64,000 nucleotides of DNA, taken from the NCBI RefSeq assembly GCF_007644035.1, contig NZ_VMTV02000663.1:28445-92444 (forward strand). Reading direction: 5' to 3'. Both the position numbers and the translations under genes were made by a program. Under the pieces are notes generated by a model. That model was not told where the DNA came from and ran no database searches. It saw only the letters and a program-made list of their open reading frames with translations. The DNA comes from Vogesella mureinivorans (lineage in GTDB: Bacteria; Pseudomonadota; Gammaproteobacteria; Burkholderiales; Chromobacteriaceae). Each line of letters begins with the position of its first letter. Within the stretch, counting starts at the first letter, position 1. This document shows positions 36,089 through 44,916 of the stretch, in pieces.

Positions 36089-36118
36089 AAAAAAGAGCGG
36101 GAAACCCCGCTCTTTTTT
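36089..36118. terminator. Bidirectional terminator
   Basis: A perfect 13-bp stem (AAAAAAGAGCGGG, loop AAAC) has A and T runs on both sides. It serves the convergent GarR-like gene and the glycan operon. Confidence 0.92.
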
Positions 36119-36123
36119 GCATG

Positions 36124-39100
36124 CTAGCGACCTAGCAAAGCTTGCTGCCACTCTGCTATGTGGTCTTCCAGCCAGAAGTGGCGGTCAACCCAGCTACGCA
36201 GTGCACTACCTTGCTGTGCCGACCAATCCGGCTGTTGCAAGTGTTCGTCAATGGCGGCCACCCAGGCCTCTACCTGCCAGGCAACCCGGGTCACTGGCGG
36301 GTTGTCGGTACGGTAGGGGTAAACATCCGAGCACACTACCGGCCAGCCCAGCACACCGTACTCCAGCAAACGCAGATTACTCTTGCCAGCGTTAAAGGCA
36401 TTGTCTTCCAGCGGTGCCAAAGCCAGGTCCAGATTCAGCGATGCCAGCTTGGCAGGGTATTCGCTATAACGTACCGGCTGGTGCTTTTCGGCAATCAGCT
36501 CGTCCACGCCTTCCGGCCACATACCCATGAACACCCACTCCACGCGATCGGCGGTACGGCGGATGACCTCGGCCAGAATACGCAAATCCCCCTTGTGCTG
36601 CTGCGCACCCACCCAGCCCACGCGTGGCTTGCTGCCCTGCCCGCGCTTGGACGATAGCTCGCCCCAGGTAGCGCGCGGCAGCCGGTTGGGCACCACACGG
36701 ATATCCGGGTGCGCCCCTTGGTAGTAGTCCTTGATGAACTGGGTAGACACCACAATGCGGTCGGCCAGCTTGAAGGCCTGCTTCAGCCGTGTGCGCACAT
36801 CACGGATATTGGCCTGGAAGTGCTTGTACACCGAGCTCTCTTCGGGGATCTCCGATAACAGGTCGTCCAGCGAAATGATCACTTTCAGTGCTGGCAAATA
36901 CTTGCGGTATTGTTCCAGCGCAGTGATTTCATTGCGGTCCGCCGGGTTCTGCATATACAGGATATCAACGCCCAAACGCTGAATCTCCTGTACTGACAAA
37001 ATCCGGCGCACGCCATCACCCATCGTGGTGCAATGCACCATACCCGACTCCACGAGTACGGTCACAGGCTGCTTCACGCGATAATCGGCGCTGGCACCAC
37101 CTACGGTCAGTGCCAGGACTCTGGGGTGCTTGGTGGGGAAGTCCGGCCAGGCACCCATCACTGCACTATCGTCCGAGTACAGTGGCTGGGCCAGCATCAG
37201 AGCGCGGTTGTAGAAAGGATCCATGGACAGTTCCGGCAGATAGTGCTGACGTAGCCAGTCCACACCGTTCAGGAAATCGTTCTGTTCGCTATGCAGCAAT
37301 GCCCAGTCTTCCTCCTGCCCATGCGAAATCAATGAGCCGTTGCGCTGGTGGTGAACCACAATCGACGCCGGGGCAAACAGCAGCTTGCCGCCCTCCCGGC
37401 GCAGGCGCAGCCCCCACTCCAGCATGGCCAGCTCGCCTACTCGCAAGATATCGTGGCGCAATGGCTGCGCTTGCAGTACGGCAGTAGGCAGCAATACGCA
37501 AGGCGAATGCACCGCTGCCACCTCGCGCATGGCGGTCAGGCGGTTCATATACCCGGCGTGGGTGATGCCTTCATTCGCGCTTTCCTGCTGGAACAACACA
37601 TCGGCTTTGCTACCACCCAGAATCAGGCCGGCACACTGCAGCAAGCCGGTTTCCGGGAATACCAGCTTGGGCACCACGGCTACCGCGTCCGGCCAGGCGG
37701 CCAATGCCAGCAGCTCGTCTAGCCAGGCTGGCTGCACAAAATGTGTATCGTTGTGCGCCAACACCACGTAAGGGCTGCTGACTGCTGCCGCCAGGCAATT
37801 GAATACCTCGGCAGGCGACACATGGCGCTCGAAATGCACCAGGTTGAAACGCCCGGGCCAGCGGGCCGCCAATTGCTGGTAGTAGTCCAGCACGTCGGTA
37901 TCGCGGCTGGCGCAGTCGCCCACCCACACGCTGAAATCGGCGTAGGCAGTTTTATCAAACAGCGAATCCAGGCATGGTTTGATGAACTCGAACGAGTCCA
38001 CATTACTGATCAACACCGCCACCTGCGGCGCCTGGTATGGCAGGCGCAGTGCCAGCGACTCACCGTGCCCATGGCCAAGCTGTGGTGCCAGCCCCCGGCT
38101 AGCCAGGTACTGCGCAGGCGCGTGGCTATCTGCGTAGGGGTAGTGCCCGCGGCCAGATGGTAGCGCCAGCAACACGTCGGCCAGGTAGCGGACAGACTGC
38201 TCGCCGCCCTTGGCCAGCATGGCCAGGGCAAGCTCGCTCACGCTGGCCACCTCGGCCTGGGCCAGTAGCGGGCAGTAATACCATGCGGCGTCGCCAATAT
38301 AGTGGTAGCTGCACAGGTACAGCGGGTTCAGGGCGTGGCGGCGATGGGTATTGACGGGCGCGGTATAGCGGCCATCCAGCGAATCGCTGTAAATCATGCT
38401 GGTGCCTGGCGCAGCGGCGGCGACTACCCTGGCCAGCGCATCCATGTCGAACTCGGTACCGGCCTCGAAGGCGCCAAGCCATTCGGCGCCCAGCTCTGCG
38501 GCCAACATCTGCAGCACGGCTACCCGTGTAGGCTCATCCAGCGAGGGGGCCACAAACCAGCCATATTGCTCGTCCGACTGGAACAGCGGGTCGTGGCATG
38601 GCTCGGTTGCCACACACACCAGCTGCCAGTGCCGGTAAAGCTGGCGGCTGAGGGAGTCCAGCGTATCGGCCAGGTTGGCCGCATTGCGCGGGTCTACCCA
38701 TACCACCAGCAAGACTTTGGTTTGCACCGCGTTCAGCGTCAGGTGGCGGGCCAAGTCGTCTACATACGCATTCTGGAAGGTACGGTTATAAGGCTCGCGC
38801 ACCAGACGGTGGTCATTTTCCAGCGGGATAGGCGCCTGCAAGCCTGGGTGGTAGCCAGCCAGTTTGGCTGCCAGGGTTGGCGGCAACACCTGGCGTATAA
38901 CGTCTACCCATTGGTAAGCCTGGGATTCTTGCGTGGCGTACTGCAGCAGATACTCGTAAGACCCCAGCGCCAGTTGCTGACGATAGGCGGCATCTTCTAT
39001 CAGGCGCTCCAGCGCGGCGGTCCAGCTGGCGGTGTCGTTATCCACCACCAGTGCCAGCCCTTTTTCTTTTGCCTCGCCATACGGTGTGACGTTGCTCAGG

Positions 39101-40899
39101 ATGGATGCGGCCCCCACTGCGGTGTAATCCAGCCATTTCAGGTCGGATTTGGCGCGGTTGAATTCGCTGTCATCCAGCGGCCCCAGGCCGATATCGATAC
39201 CAAAACGGCGGATAGCCGGCAGGTAGGCCGCATAGGTGACACCGGTGTCAATGACACGTACGTCGGCCTCGGTCTTGAAATCGACACGATTGCCACCAAA
39301 GAACACAAAGCGCACACGCTGCATGCCGTACTTGGTATTAATGGCGCGCAAGGCGGGCTCGATGATCTTCATATCCCAGCCGTGCGAGTTCGTACCGAAA
39401 AAGCCGATAGTGACCTTGTCTTTGGCTTCGCCTACAGCCAGCAGCTCTTTATAGCGTGCATAGGCCAGGCTGTTGGGGATAACGGTCACCGGGACACCGT
39501 AGCCTTGCAGCTTCTCGCCCAGATAGCGGGTACTGGCCACTACGGCCGAGCTGAACGGGATTTTTTCTTGCCAGTACCGTAGCAATGGTATGGGCTGAAA
39601 CTGTTCATACTGCGGGTGGTAGGCGGGCAAGGCCGGGAGCCAGTCGTCTGTTTCAAAAATCCAGGGTTTGCCGCTGGCTAGCACTTTATCGACGTATTCG
39701 GCGTTTTTCTCGCCCAGGGCACCACGCTGAATGACCAGCAGGTCGCACCACGCCAGTAGCGTGTTGAAATCCGTTTCTTCCGGCCGGTGGCTGAATTGTT
39801 TGCGCCCCGGGTACAAAGCCACGTCCAGCCAGGGGGAGAGCTGCACCAGCGGGTCACCCAGACGGATATTGAAACTGGCGCCGTACAAGTAGTCGTGGTG
39901 AATAACACCTACCTTGAGCTTCTCGCCCGACACGTCGCCTTCCCCGGCGAACTCGGGTGGGCGCGACCGATGCGTTACATCTGGCAGCTGGCGCAGGGCA
40001 TACTGTGCCGCCATCCGGCTTTGCACCAGGCCTTGGGTATGCGCGATGAAGTCTTGCAGCTCGCCTTGAAACTCGTCGATGGTTTGCTGGTACTTGCGGG
40101 CAACATTGGCGACAGTCGCTCTGGCTTTTTCCAGTTGCGCCGGATCATTCCCCCACGCTACCCCGTCGTCCCCCAGATAACTGTGCACCGGGGCCGACAG
40201 AAACAACGGGTTAGGCAGATACACGACCGGGCAGCCGCATAGCAGGGCTTCGAAGCAGGCGGTACTGTGCTCGTAGGTATACAGCACCTCGGCACCGCGA
40301 TAGAGCTCGGCCAGTTGGGCAGGAGTACGCAATGGCACCCGGAATGAAATCTCGGTCGAGTCTGCCGTCAGCGGCAGGGGTTGGCCGCCGGCATTCAGAA
40401 AACGGCTGAACCATACCAGGCTGCCGCTGCGCTGCTCGTCACCACGGTTGTAATAGGTGCTGGTATCCAGCAGCGGTACCTGCAGCAGATTGGCGTGCCA
40501 GCCGGGGGGCACAATATCCCAGCCATGGGTATAAACCAGATCACGCGTGTGCCAACCCAGTTTGTCCAATGGTGTTTTCGTGAGAAAACCCGGGTGGTTC
40601 AGCAGGTAGCGCACCACATGACGGGCCTTCAGCGGGTTACCTGCCACCACTTCCGGGTAAATCACGACAGGCTCGACACCAGCAAGCTGATGGCGGGCAA
40701 GTATCTCTGGCGTAATGGGCGGGGTATCCAGCAGCTGCGATACACCCTGATTGTACATATACGCCTCGCAACCGGCCTGGTTCAGCTGGTGGCACAGGTA
40801 GTGCATGGCCCGCACACCGCCGGATGCCTCGTGAAAGTCAGGGGCAACAATATAGTACGGCGCGTTGCCGGGCTTAGCTTGAATGAGGGGCTGGGTCAT
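36124..40899 (-). CDS. Giant multi-domain glycosyltransferase (1591 residues)
   Basis: This is a very large soluble protein with five recognisable parts. Two are GT4-like regions at about 1-320 (YIVAPDFHEASGGVRAMHYL) and 325-690 (KVGVIHHDYLYGASFN, GADNDTASW-type ends). Two are GT2-like regions at 725-930 (LLVVWVDPRNAANLADTL, MIYSDSLDGRY) and 955-1250 (VAVLISNVDSFEFIKPCLD, VVLAHNDTHFVQPAWLDEL). The last is a GT4-like region at 1258-1591 (RVGWVGAQQHKGDLR, LRLLEYGVLGWPVVCSD). Large fused transferases of this kind (FgtA/Fgt1 type) glycosylate flagellin in Pseudomonas. The neighbouring flagellins and aminosugar genes suggest the same here. It overlaps the aminotransferase gene by 26 bases and is last in the operon. 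Confidence 0.85.
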   Translation of the reverse strand: MTQPLIQAKPGNAPYYIVAPDFHEASGGVRAMHYLCHQLNQAGCEAYMYNQGVSQLLDTPPITPEILARHQLAGVEPVVIYPEVVAGNPLKARHVVRYLLNHPGFLTKTPLDKLGWHTRDLVYTHGWDIVPPGWHANLLQVPLLDTSTYYNRGDEQRSGSLVWFSRFLNAGGQPLPLTADSTEISFRVPLRTPAQLAELYRGAEVLYTYEHSTACFEALLCGCPVVYLPNPLFLSAPVHSYLGDDGVAWGNDPAQLEKARATVANVARKYQQTIDEFQGELQDFIAHTQGLVQSRMAAQYALRQLPDVTHRSRPPEFAGEGDVSGEKLKVGVIHHDYLYGASFNIRLGDPLVQLSPWLDVALYPGRKQFSHRPEETDFNTLLAWCDLLVIQRGALGEKNAEYVDKVLASGKPWIFETDDWLPALPAYHPQYEQFQPIPLLRYWQEKIPFSSAVVASTRYLGEKLQGYGVPVTVIPNSLAYARYKELLAVGEAKDKVTIGFFGTNSHGWDMKIIEPALRAINTKYGMQRVRFVFFGGNRVDFKTEADVRVIDTGVTYAAYLPAIRRFGIDIGLGPLDDSEFNRAKSDLKWLDYTAVGAASILSNVTPYGEAKEKGLALVVDNDTASWTAALERLIEDAAYRQQLALGSYEYLLQYATQESQAYQWVDVIRQVLPPTLAAKLAGYHPGLQAPIPLENDHRLVREPYNRTFQNAYVDDLARHLTLNAVQTKVLLVVWVDPRNAANLADTLDSLSRQLYRHWQLVCVATEPCHDPLFQSDEQYGWFVAPSLDEPTRVAVLQMLAAELGAEWLGAFEAGTEFDMDALARVVAAAAPGTSMIYSDSLDGRYTAPVNTHRRHALNPLYLCSYHYIGDAAWYYCPLLAQAEVASVSELALAMLAKGGEQSVRYLADVLLALPSGRGHYPYADSHAPAQYLASRGLAPQLGHGHGESLALRLPYQAPQVAVLISNVDSFEFIKPCLDSLFDKTAYADFSVWVGDCASRDTDVLDYYQQLAARWPGRFNLVHFERHVSPAEVFNCLAAAVSSPYVVLAHNDTHFVQPAWLDELLALAAWPDAVAVVPKLVFPETGLLQCAGLILGGSKADVLFQQESANEGITHAGYMNRLTAMREVAAVHSPCVLLPTAVLQAQPLRHDILRVGELAMLEWGLRLRREGGKLLFAPASIVVHHQRNGSLISHGQEEDWALLHSEQNDFLNGVDWLRQHYLPELSMDPFYNRALMLAQPLYSDDSAVMGAWPDFPTKHPRVLALTVGGASADYRVKQPVTVLVESGMVHCTTMGDGVRRILSVQEIQRLGVDILYMQNPADRNEITALEQYRKYLPALKVIISLDDLLSEIPEESSVYKHFQANIRDVRTRLKQAFKLADRIVVSTQFIKDYYQGAHPDIRVVPNRLPRATWGELSSKRGQGSKPRVGWVGAQQHKGDLRILAEVIRRTADRVEWVFMGMWPEGVDELIAEKHQPVRYSEYPAKLASLNLDLALAPLEDNAFNAGKSNLRLLEYGVLGWPVVCSDVYPYRTDNPPVTRVAWQVEAWVAAIDEHLQQPDWSAQQGSALRSWVDRHFWLEDHIAEWQQALLGR

Positions 40900-42037
40900 G
40901 TTTGCACTGAAAAAATTGAGAGATCTGGCTGCAGACGTAGTGCACCTGGCTAGCAGACATGCCGGGGAACAGCGGTAGCCGCAACAAGCTGCTGGCTACC
41001 CGGTCTGTATGGGGCAAATCGCCATGGGCGCGGCCAAACTGGCGGCCCGCCGGCGCGCTATGCAGGGGGATATAGTGAAACACGGCAGAAACGGCCCGCT
41101 GCGCCAGATACTGGATCAGGCAGGTACGCTGGCCCGCATCCGGCAGCATGATATGGAAAATATGCGCGTTTTCGCCGGCTGCGGGCAGCGGCTCGGCCAG
41201 CTCGATATACCCTGCCTGGGCCAACGGCAGCAATAGCTGGCGGTACAAGGCCCAGTGGCCACGACGTACCTGGTTTATCTGTTCTGCCTGCTCTAGCTGG
41301 GCATACAGAAAGGCGGCAATCAGCTCACCGGGCAAATACGACGAGCCCACATCTACCCAGGTGTATTTGTCCACCAGGCCCTCAAAGAAAGCCTTGCGGT
41401 TGGTCCCCTTTTGCCAGATGACATCGGCACGCTCAAAAAAAGCCGGGTTATTCACCAGCAGTGCCCCGCCCTCGCCGCTGATCACGTTCTTGGTTTCGTG
41501 AAAGCTCAGGCAGCCCAGATCACCGATGGTGCCCAGCTTCTTCCCCTTGTATTCAGTGAGGATGGCTTGCGCGGCGTCTTCTATCAGCAGCAAACCATGC
41601 TGCTGGCACAGTGCCTGGATAGCATCCATATCACACGGGTGGCCGGCATAATGCACCACGACAATGGCGCGGGTACGCGGTGTGATGGCTGCTCGTATTT
41701 CGTGCGGGTCAATATTCAGGCTATGCGGGTCGATGTCGACAAAAACAGGGGTCGCACCGCGTAATACAAAAGCATTGGCTGTGGAAACAAAGGTAAACGA
41801 CGGCATGATGACTTCGTCGCCCGGCCCCACACCAGACAGGATGGCGGCCATTTCCAGTGCTGCGGTACAAGAGTGCGTGAGCATGGCCTTTGGCGTGCCC
41901 AGCTGGTTTTCCAGCCAGGCCTGGCATTTGCGCGTAAAGGCGCCATCACCCGACAACGAGGCGCTATCCAGCACCTGTTGCAGGTAGGCGAGCTCGCTAC
42001 CACTGATGTGCGGTTTGCCAAATGGTATTTTTTCCAT
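40874..42037 (-). CDS. WecE/RffA-like dTDP-sugar 4-aminotransferase
   Basis: This 387-residue PLP enzyme of the DegT/DnrJ/EryC1 family follows E. coli WecE almost throughout (IPFGKPHISGSELAYLQ, LTHSCTAALEMAAIL, PSFTFVSTANAFVLRG, catalytic lysine in SFHETKNVISGEGG, VDKYTWVDVGSSYL). WecE converts dTDP-4-keto-6-deoxyglucose to dTDP-4-amino-4,6-dideoxygalactose; a close variant (VioA) gives the gluco epimer, viosamine. The product here is therefore a dTDP-4-amino-4,6-dideoxyhexose of unknown configuration. AAGGA precedes the ATG. Confidence 0.9.
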   Translation of the reverse strand: MEKIPFGKPHISGSELAYLQQVLDSASLSGDGAFTRKCQAWLENQLGTPKAMLTHSCTAALEMAAILSGVGPGDEVIMPSFTFVSTANAFVLRGATPVFVDIDPHSLNIDPHEIRAAITPRTRAIVVVHYAGHPCDMDAIQALCQQHGLLLIEDAAQAILTEYKGKKLGTIGDLGCLSFHETKNVISGEGGALLVNNPAFFERADVIWQKGTNRKAFFEGLVDKYTWVDVGSSYLPGELIAAFLYAQLEQAEQINQVRRGHWALYRQLLLPLAQAGYIELAEPLPAAGENAHIFHIMLPDAGQRTCLIQYLAQRAVSAVFHYIPLHSAPAGRQFGRAHGDLPHTDRVASSLLRLPLFPGMSASQVHYVCSQISQFFQCKHDPAPHSS

Positions 42038-42045
42038 ACAGTCCT

Positions 42046-43041
42046 TTACCGGCGCCTGAAAATGCCAAACACCTTATAGCCCATATCCTGTGCCCACAGG
42101 CCTTCTGCCGTTAGCTGTGGCGTCTCATTCGATAACGTAGCCCATGCATTACGCACAATATCATCATCGTATGCCAGGATGCGGTCCAGTTCGCTGATAT
42201 AGGTTTCCAGGTGCAAGCAGGCGAAGCCCTCCTCCTCCAGCAGCCCTTGCAGCGTGCGGGGGGTAAAATAGCTCCAGTGGCCATGACAATAGTTATTGTT
42301 TTTCTGCTGCTCGATAGCCAGCAGCAAGCTGCGCTGATTGGGTACTTGCACCAGCAATAGCCCATCCTGCTTGAGGCAGGCCGTCATCTGCTGCAGCGAC
42401 TGCCGTGGCGAGGGCAGGTGCTCCAGCACATCAAACAGCGCCACGGCGTCCATCGCCGGCCAGTGCGCCGGCAAGTCTTGCGGGAAGCTGCCGTGCACCA
42501 CCTGCAAGCCCTTTTCCAGGCAGCTTTGCACTGCGGTTTCGCCCAGCTCGATACCGTAGGTCTGCCAGGCTTGCCTGCGCGCCTGCTCCAGCAGCGTGCC
42601 GTTTGAGCAGCCTACGTCCAGCAGGGTGGCGGGCGGGCTGAACTGCGCCAGGCGGCCAACCACGTACTCTGCTTTTTTCTGTTCCAGAAAACGGTAGGCT
42701 TCGTTTACCTTTAACGCCTGGTTTGCCTGGCTGGACTGGCTCTGCCGGTAACGCGCCTGTTCGGCCCCCGGTAACAGCACATCGCGGCTATAGACAAAAC
42801 CACAGCCTGCGCACGCCATGATATGCATGCCGTGCGCCCTGAATAGCTGGCGTGCGTTGGCCGCAGGGTGGTCACACAAGGGGCAATCCCGGGTGTAGGC
42901 GACACCTGGCAAAAACTCGCCATCGGCCGCCAGCAAACCACTAAAGTCGGCCTGCTCGGCCTGGCGCAATGCCTGGTTTGCCTGCTGCAGGGCCTGGCGA
43001 ACCCAGGGGTAGCTGGCGGCGTCAAAATCTGCCCGGTTCAT
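42046..43041 (-). CDS. SAM-dependent methyltransferase with zinc ribbon
   Basis: This protein of about 331 residues has an N-terminal zinc-ribbon-like pair (CPLCDH and CAGCG, residues about 52-83) and a class I methyltransferase fold (LLDVGCSNGTLLEQA, FDVLEHLPSPRQSL). The C-terminal region (HWSYFTPRTLQGLLEEEGF) is usual in sugar methyltransferases. I take ATG 43041 rather than TTG 43050, as AGGG is well placed before it. The ACP stop lies just upstream. It probably methylates the sugar or its acyl group. Confidence 0.85.
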   Translation of the reverse strand: MNRADFDAASYPWVRQALQQANQALRQAEQADFSGLLAADGEFLPGVAYTRDCPLCDHPAANARQLFRAHGMHIMACAGCGFVYSRDVLLPGAEQARYRQSQSSQANQALKVNEAYRFLEQKKAEYVVGRLAQFSPPATLLDVGCSNGTLLEQARRQAWQTYGIELGETAVQSCLEKGLQVVHGSFPQDLPAHWPAMDAVALFDVLEHLPSPRQSLQQMTACLKQDGLLLVQVPNQRSLLLAIEQQKNNNYCHGHWSYFTPRTLQGLLEEEGFACLHLETYISELDRILAYDDDIVRNAWATLSNETPQLTAEGLWAQDMGYKVFGIFRRR

Positions 43042-43046
43042 CAGGC

Positions 43047-43271
43047 TCAACCCTGCAAGCTATCGAGCACCGCCGCCAGCTCGGCCAGGGTCAGCTGGGC
43101 CAGCTGGTCGGTGTCGACTGCCGAAAAATCAGTAAAGCGCTCGTCGCAGGCAATCAGGAAGCCCACCACGGCAAAAGAATCCACCTGGGCAAAAACGGGC
43201 TTGTCTGCCAGCAGGCTTACCGCGCTTTCTTCCTGGAAAAAAGCGGCAATCCATTGCGCGTTATCCATCAT
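43047..43271 (-). CDS. Acyl carrier protein-like protein
   Basis: This 74-residue protein has the ACP fold pattern and a phosphopantetheine attachment serine in QVDSFAVVGFLIACDERF, followed by the acidic recognition helix (DTDQLAQLTLAELAAVL). The start overlaps the acyltransferase stop (ATGATG, either Met), with GGGGGAGG just before it. It lies between an acyltransferase and a methyltransferase. The likely role is to carry the acyl group activated by the AMP-ligase of this operon. Confidence 0.85.
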   Translation of the reverse strand: MMDNAQWIAAFFQEESAVSLLADKPVFAQVDSFAVVGFLIACDERFTDFSAVDTDQLAQLTLAELAAVLDSLQG

Positions 43272-43768
43272 GCCTCCCCCTTGCCGACATTCACCATCTT
43301 GATACCCATGCTGACGTAAGCCCTGCCAGCGGGGATGGCACCGCTTACCACGCAGCCCACGCCAAAATTGCACCCCTCACCAATATCCGCCCCGGGCAGC
43401 ACCACACACTGCGCCCCCAGAATGGTGTAGCGCCCCAGGGTGATGTCGCCGCATACCTTGTCGCGCGGGCCAGCTTGCGCCCGGCTGTAATCGTCACTCT
43501 TGGTAAACAGGCTGACATGGGTAGACATACCGGCGCCATGACCCAGGCGGATACGCCCGCCGGTGCCACCCAGAAAACAGAATGGCGAAACATGCACGTC
43601 GTCCCCCAGCTCGATTTGGCCGGTGAGGATGGCAAAGTCATCAATGCGGACACGGTGACCCAGGCTACCTTCAATCGCGTACAGGCGCGCCAGCGGCGAC
43701 ACTTTCACGTCGTCGCCCACCTGGCTGAAGCCCAGCGCCAGCAGGGCCTCTTTCGTCAGATAGCTCAT
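43268..43768 (-). CDS. Left-handed beta-helix acyltransferase
   Basis: This 166-residue protein is built of hexapeptide repeats (VKVSPLARLYAIEG, VRIDDFAILTG, VHVSPFCFLGG, ITLGRYTILGAQCVVLPG, IGEGCNFGVGCVVSG), as in sugar N- and O-acyltransferases. The start ATG 43768 overlaps the radical SAM stop. It could place the ACP-bound acyl group on the 4-amino sugar made by the WecE-like enzyme; this is inferred from context. Confidence 0.85.
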   Translation of the reverse strand: MSYLTKEALLALGFSQVGDDVKVSPLARLYAIEGSLGHRVRIDDFAILTGQIELGDDVHVSPFCFLGGTGGRIRLGHGAGMSTHVSLFTKSDDYSRAQAGPRDKVCGDITLGRYTILGAQCVVLPGADIGEGCNFGVGCVVSGAIPAGRAYVSMGIKMVNVGKGEA

Positions 43769-43769
43769 A

Positions 43770-44882
43770 TCAGATGAACAGGTCAAAGTCAGAAATCGGC
43801 TCGACCATTTCACCGGCGGCCATTTTTTCCAGCAGCAGGTTGGATTCATGGCGAATGCAGTGGAAGGTGCAGTGCTTGGCCGGGTCTACCCGCTCCATCA
43901 CCTTGTTGCGGCGGTCGCCTTTCCACAACTCTTCCAGCGAGACTTTGGCAATATCGCCAATACGCATATTGAGGTTGCCGCGGTGATACGGGCAGACATA
44001 GGCACCGCTGGGGGTAATGACGGTGCGTAGCTCGGCGGTGAGGCAGCGGTTATAGGGCTTGATCTGGACGCCCACACCATTGAGCGCTTCTTCCAGCGTG
44101 AAGGGGGCAATGATCTTGAAGTGATCATCGGCCAGCTCGCGAATCTTCTTCAGCTGTGCATTCACCAGCTCGACCACGCTCTTATCCTGCTGCTGCAGGA
44201 AGTGCATCATGTCGAATGCTGGTTTGACTTCGAAATAGTCACAGCCGATTTCCTTGGCCAGCACCGCGGCCTTTTCGATATCGACTGCATTGGTGCTCTG
44301 GATGCTGCCATCCGTGTTGTACTTGGTCAGCAGCAAGAAGGAATAGCCCAGCAAACCACGCTTGTTGGCCGCCATCTTGCGCATATTGTCGATCACCAGC
44401 GGGAACTGTGATTTGCCGCTGGCGTGCGGGCGGAACTCGGAAAACACGTCTTCGCTGCCCGCATCCACCGACACGCGCAGCCAGTCTGTCATCTGGGTGC
44501 ACTCGTCCATATAACGGTGCATCAAGGTACCGTTCGTGGTCACCCCCACCTTGATGCCGCTTTGATGCAGCGCACGCACCAGCTCGCCAAACTTGGGGTG
44601 CGCCATGGGCTCGCCGCCACCGATCAGCACCACGGCACGCACGCCATGCTGGGCAAACTCTTGCGCCAGCCGCAGCAGGCGCTCGCCATCGATGCCGCCC
44701 TGGTTCAGCAGGTTGGCGCTGATGCAGTCGTGGCAAGCCAGGTTGCAGGCGGTGGTTGGGTCCAGCTCCACCACGAAAGGGGCGGTATTACTTTTATTCC
44801 ACAGGAAGCGCTGAATGTATTCCTGCACGGTTTCCTGCTTCAGTTTTTCCACCAGGGAAAGCGGACGGGATATCTGGCTCAT
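43770..44882 (-). CDS. Radical SAM protein with C-terminal cysteine cluster
   Basis: This enzyme of about 370 residues has the radical SAM motif CNLACHDC (about residue 47), the GGGEPMAHP motif, and a SPASM-like C-terminal set of cysteines (CLTAELRTVI, YVCPYHRGN, CTFHCIRHESN), which usually holds a second iron-sulfur cluster. I chose ATG 44882, preceded by GGAAGAA, over 44924. The reaction is unknown. Its place between an aldehyde dehydrogenase and an acyltransferase suggests it modifies the acyl precursor or sugar. Confidence 0.88.
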   Translation of the reverse strand: MSQISRPLSLVEKLKQETVQEYIQRFLWNKSNTAPFVVELDPTTACNLACHDCISANLLNQGGIDGERLLRLAQEFAQHGVRAVVLIGGGEPMAHPKFGELVRALHQSGIKVGVTTNGTLMHRYMDECTQMTDWLRVSVDAGSEDVFSEFRPHASGKSQFPLVIDNMRKMAANKRGLLGYSFLLLTKYNTDGSIQSTNAVDIEKAAVLAKEIGCDYFEVKPAFDMMHFLQQQDKSVVELVNAQLKKIRELADDHFKIIAPFTLEEALNGVGVQIKPYNRCLTAELRTVITPSGAYVCPYHRGNLNMRIGDIAKVSLEELWKGDRRNKVMERVDPAKHCTFHCIRHESNLLLEKMAAGEMVEPISDFDLFI

Positions 44883-44916
44883 AAGCGTATTCTTCCAATT
44901 CAATCCAATGAGGGGG

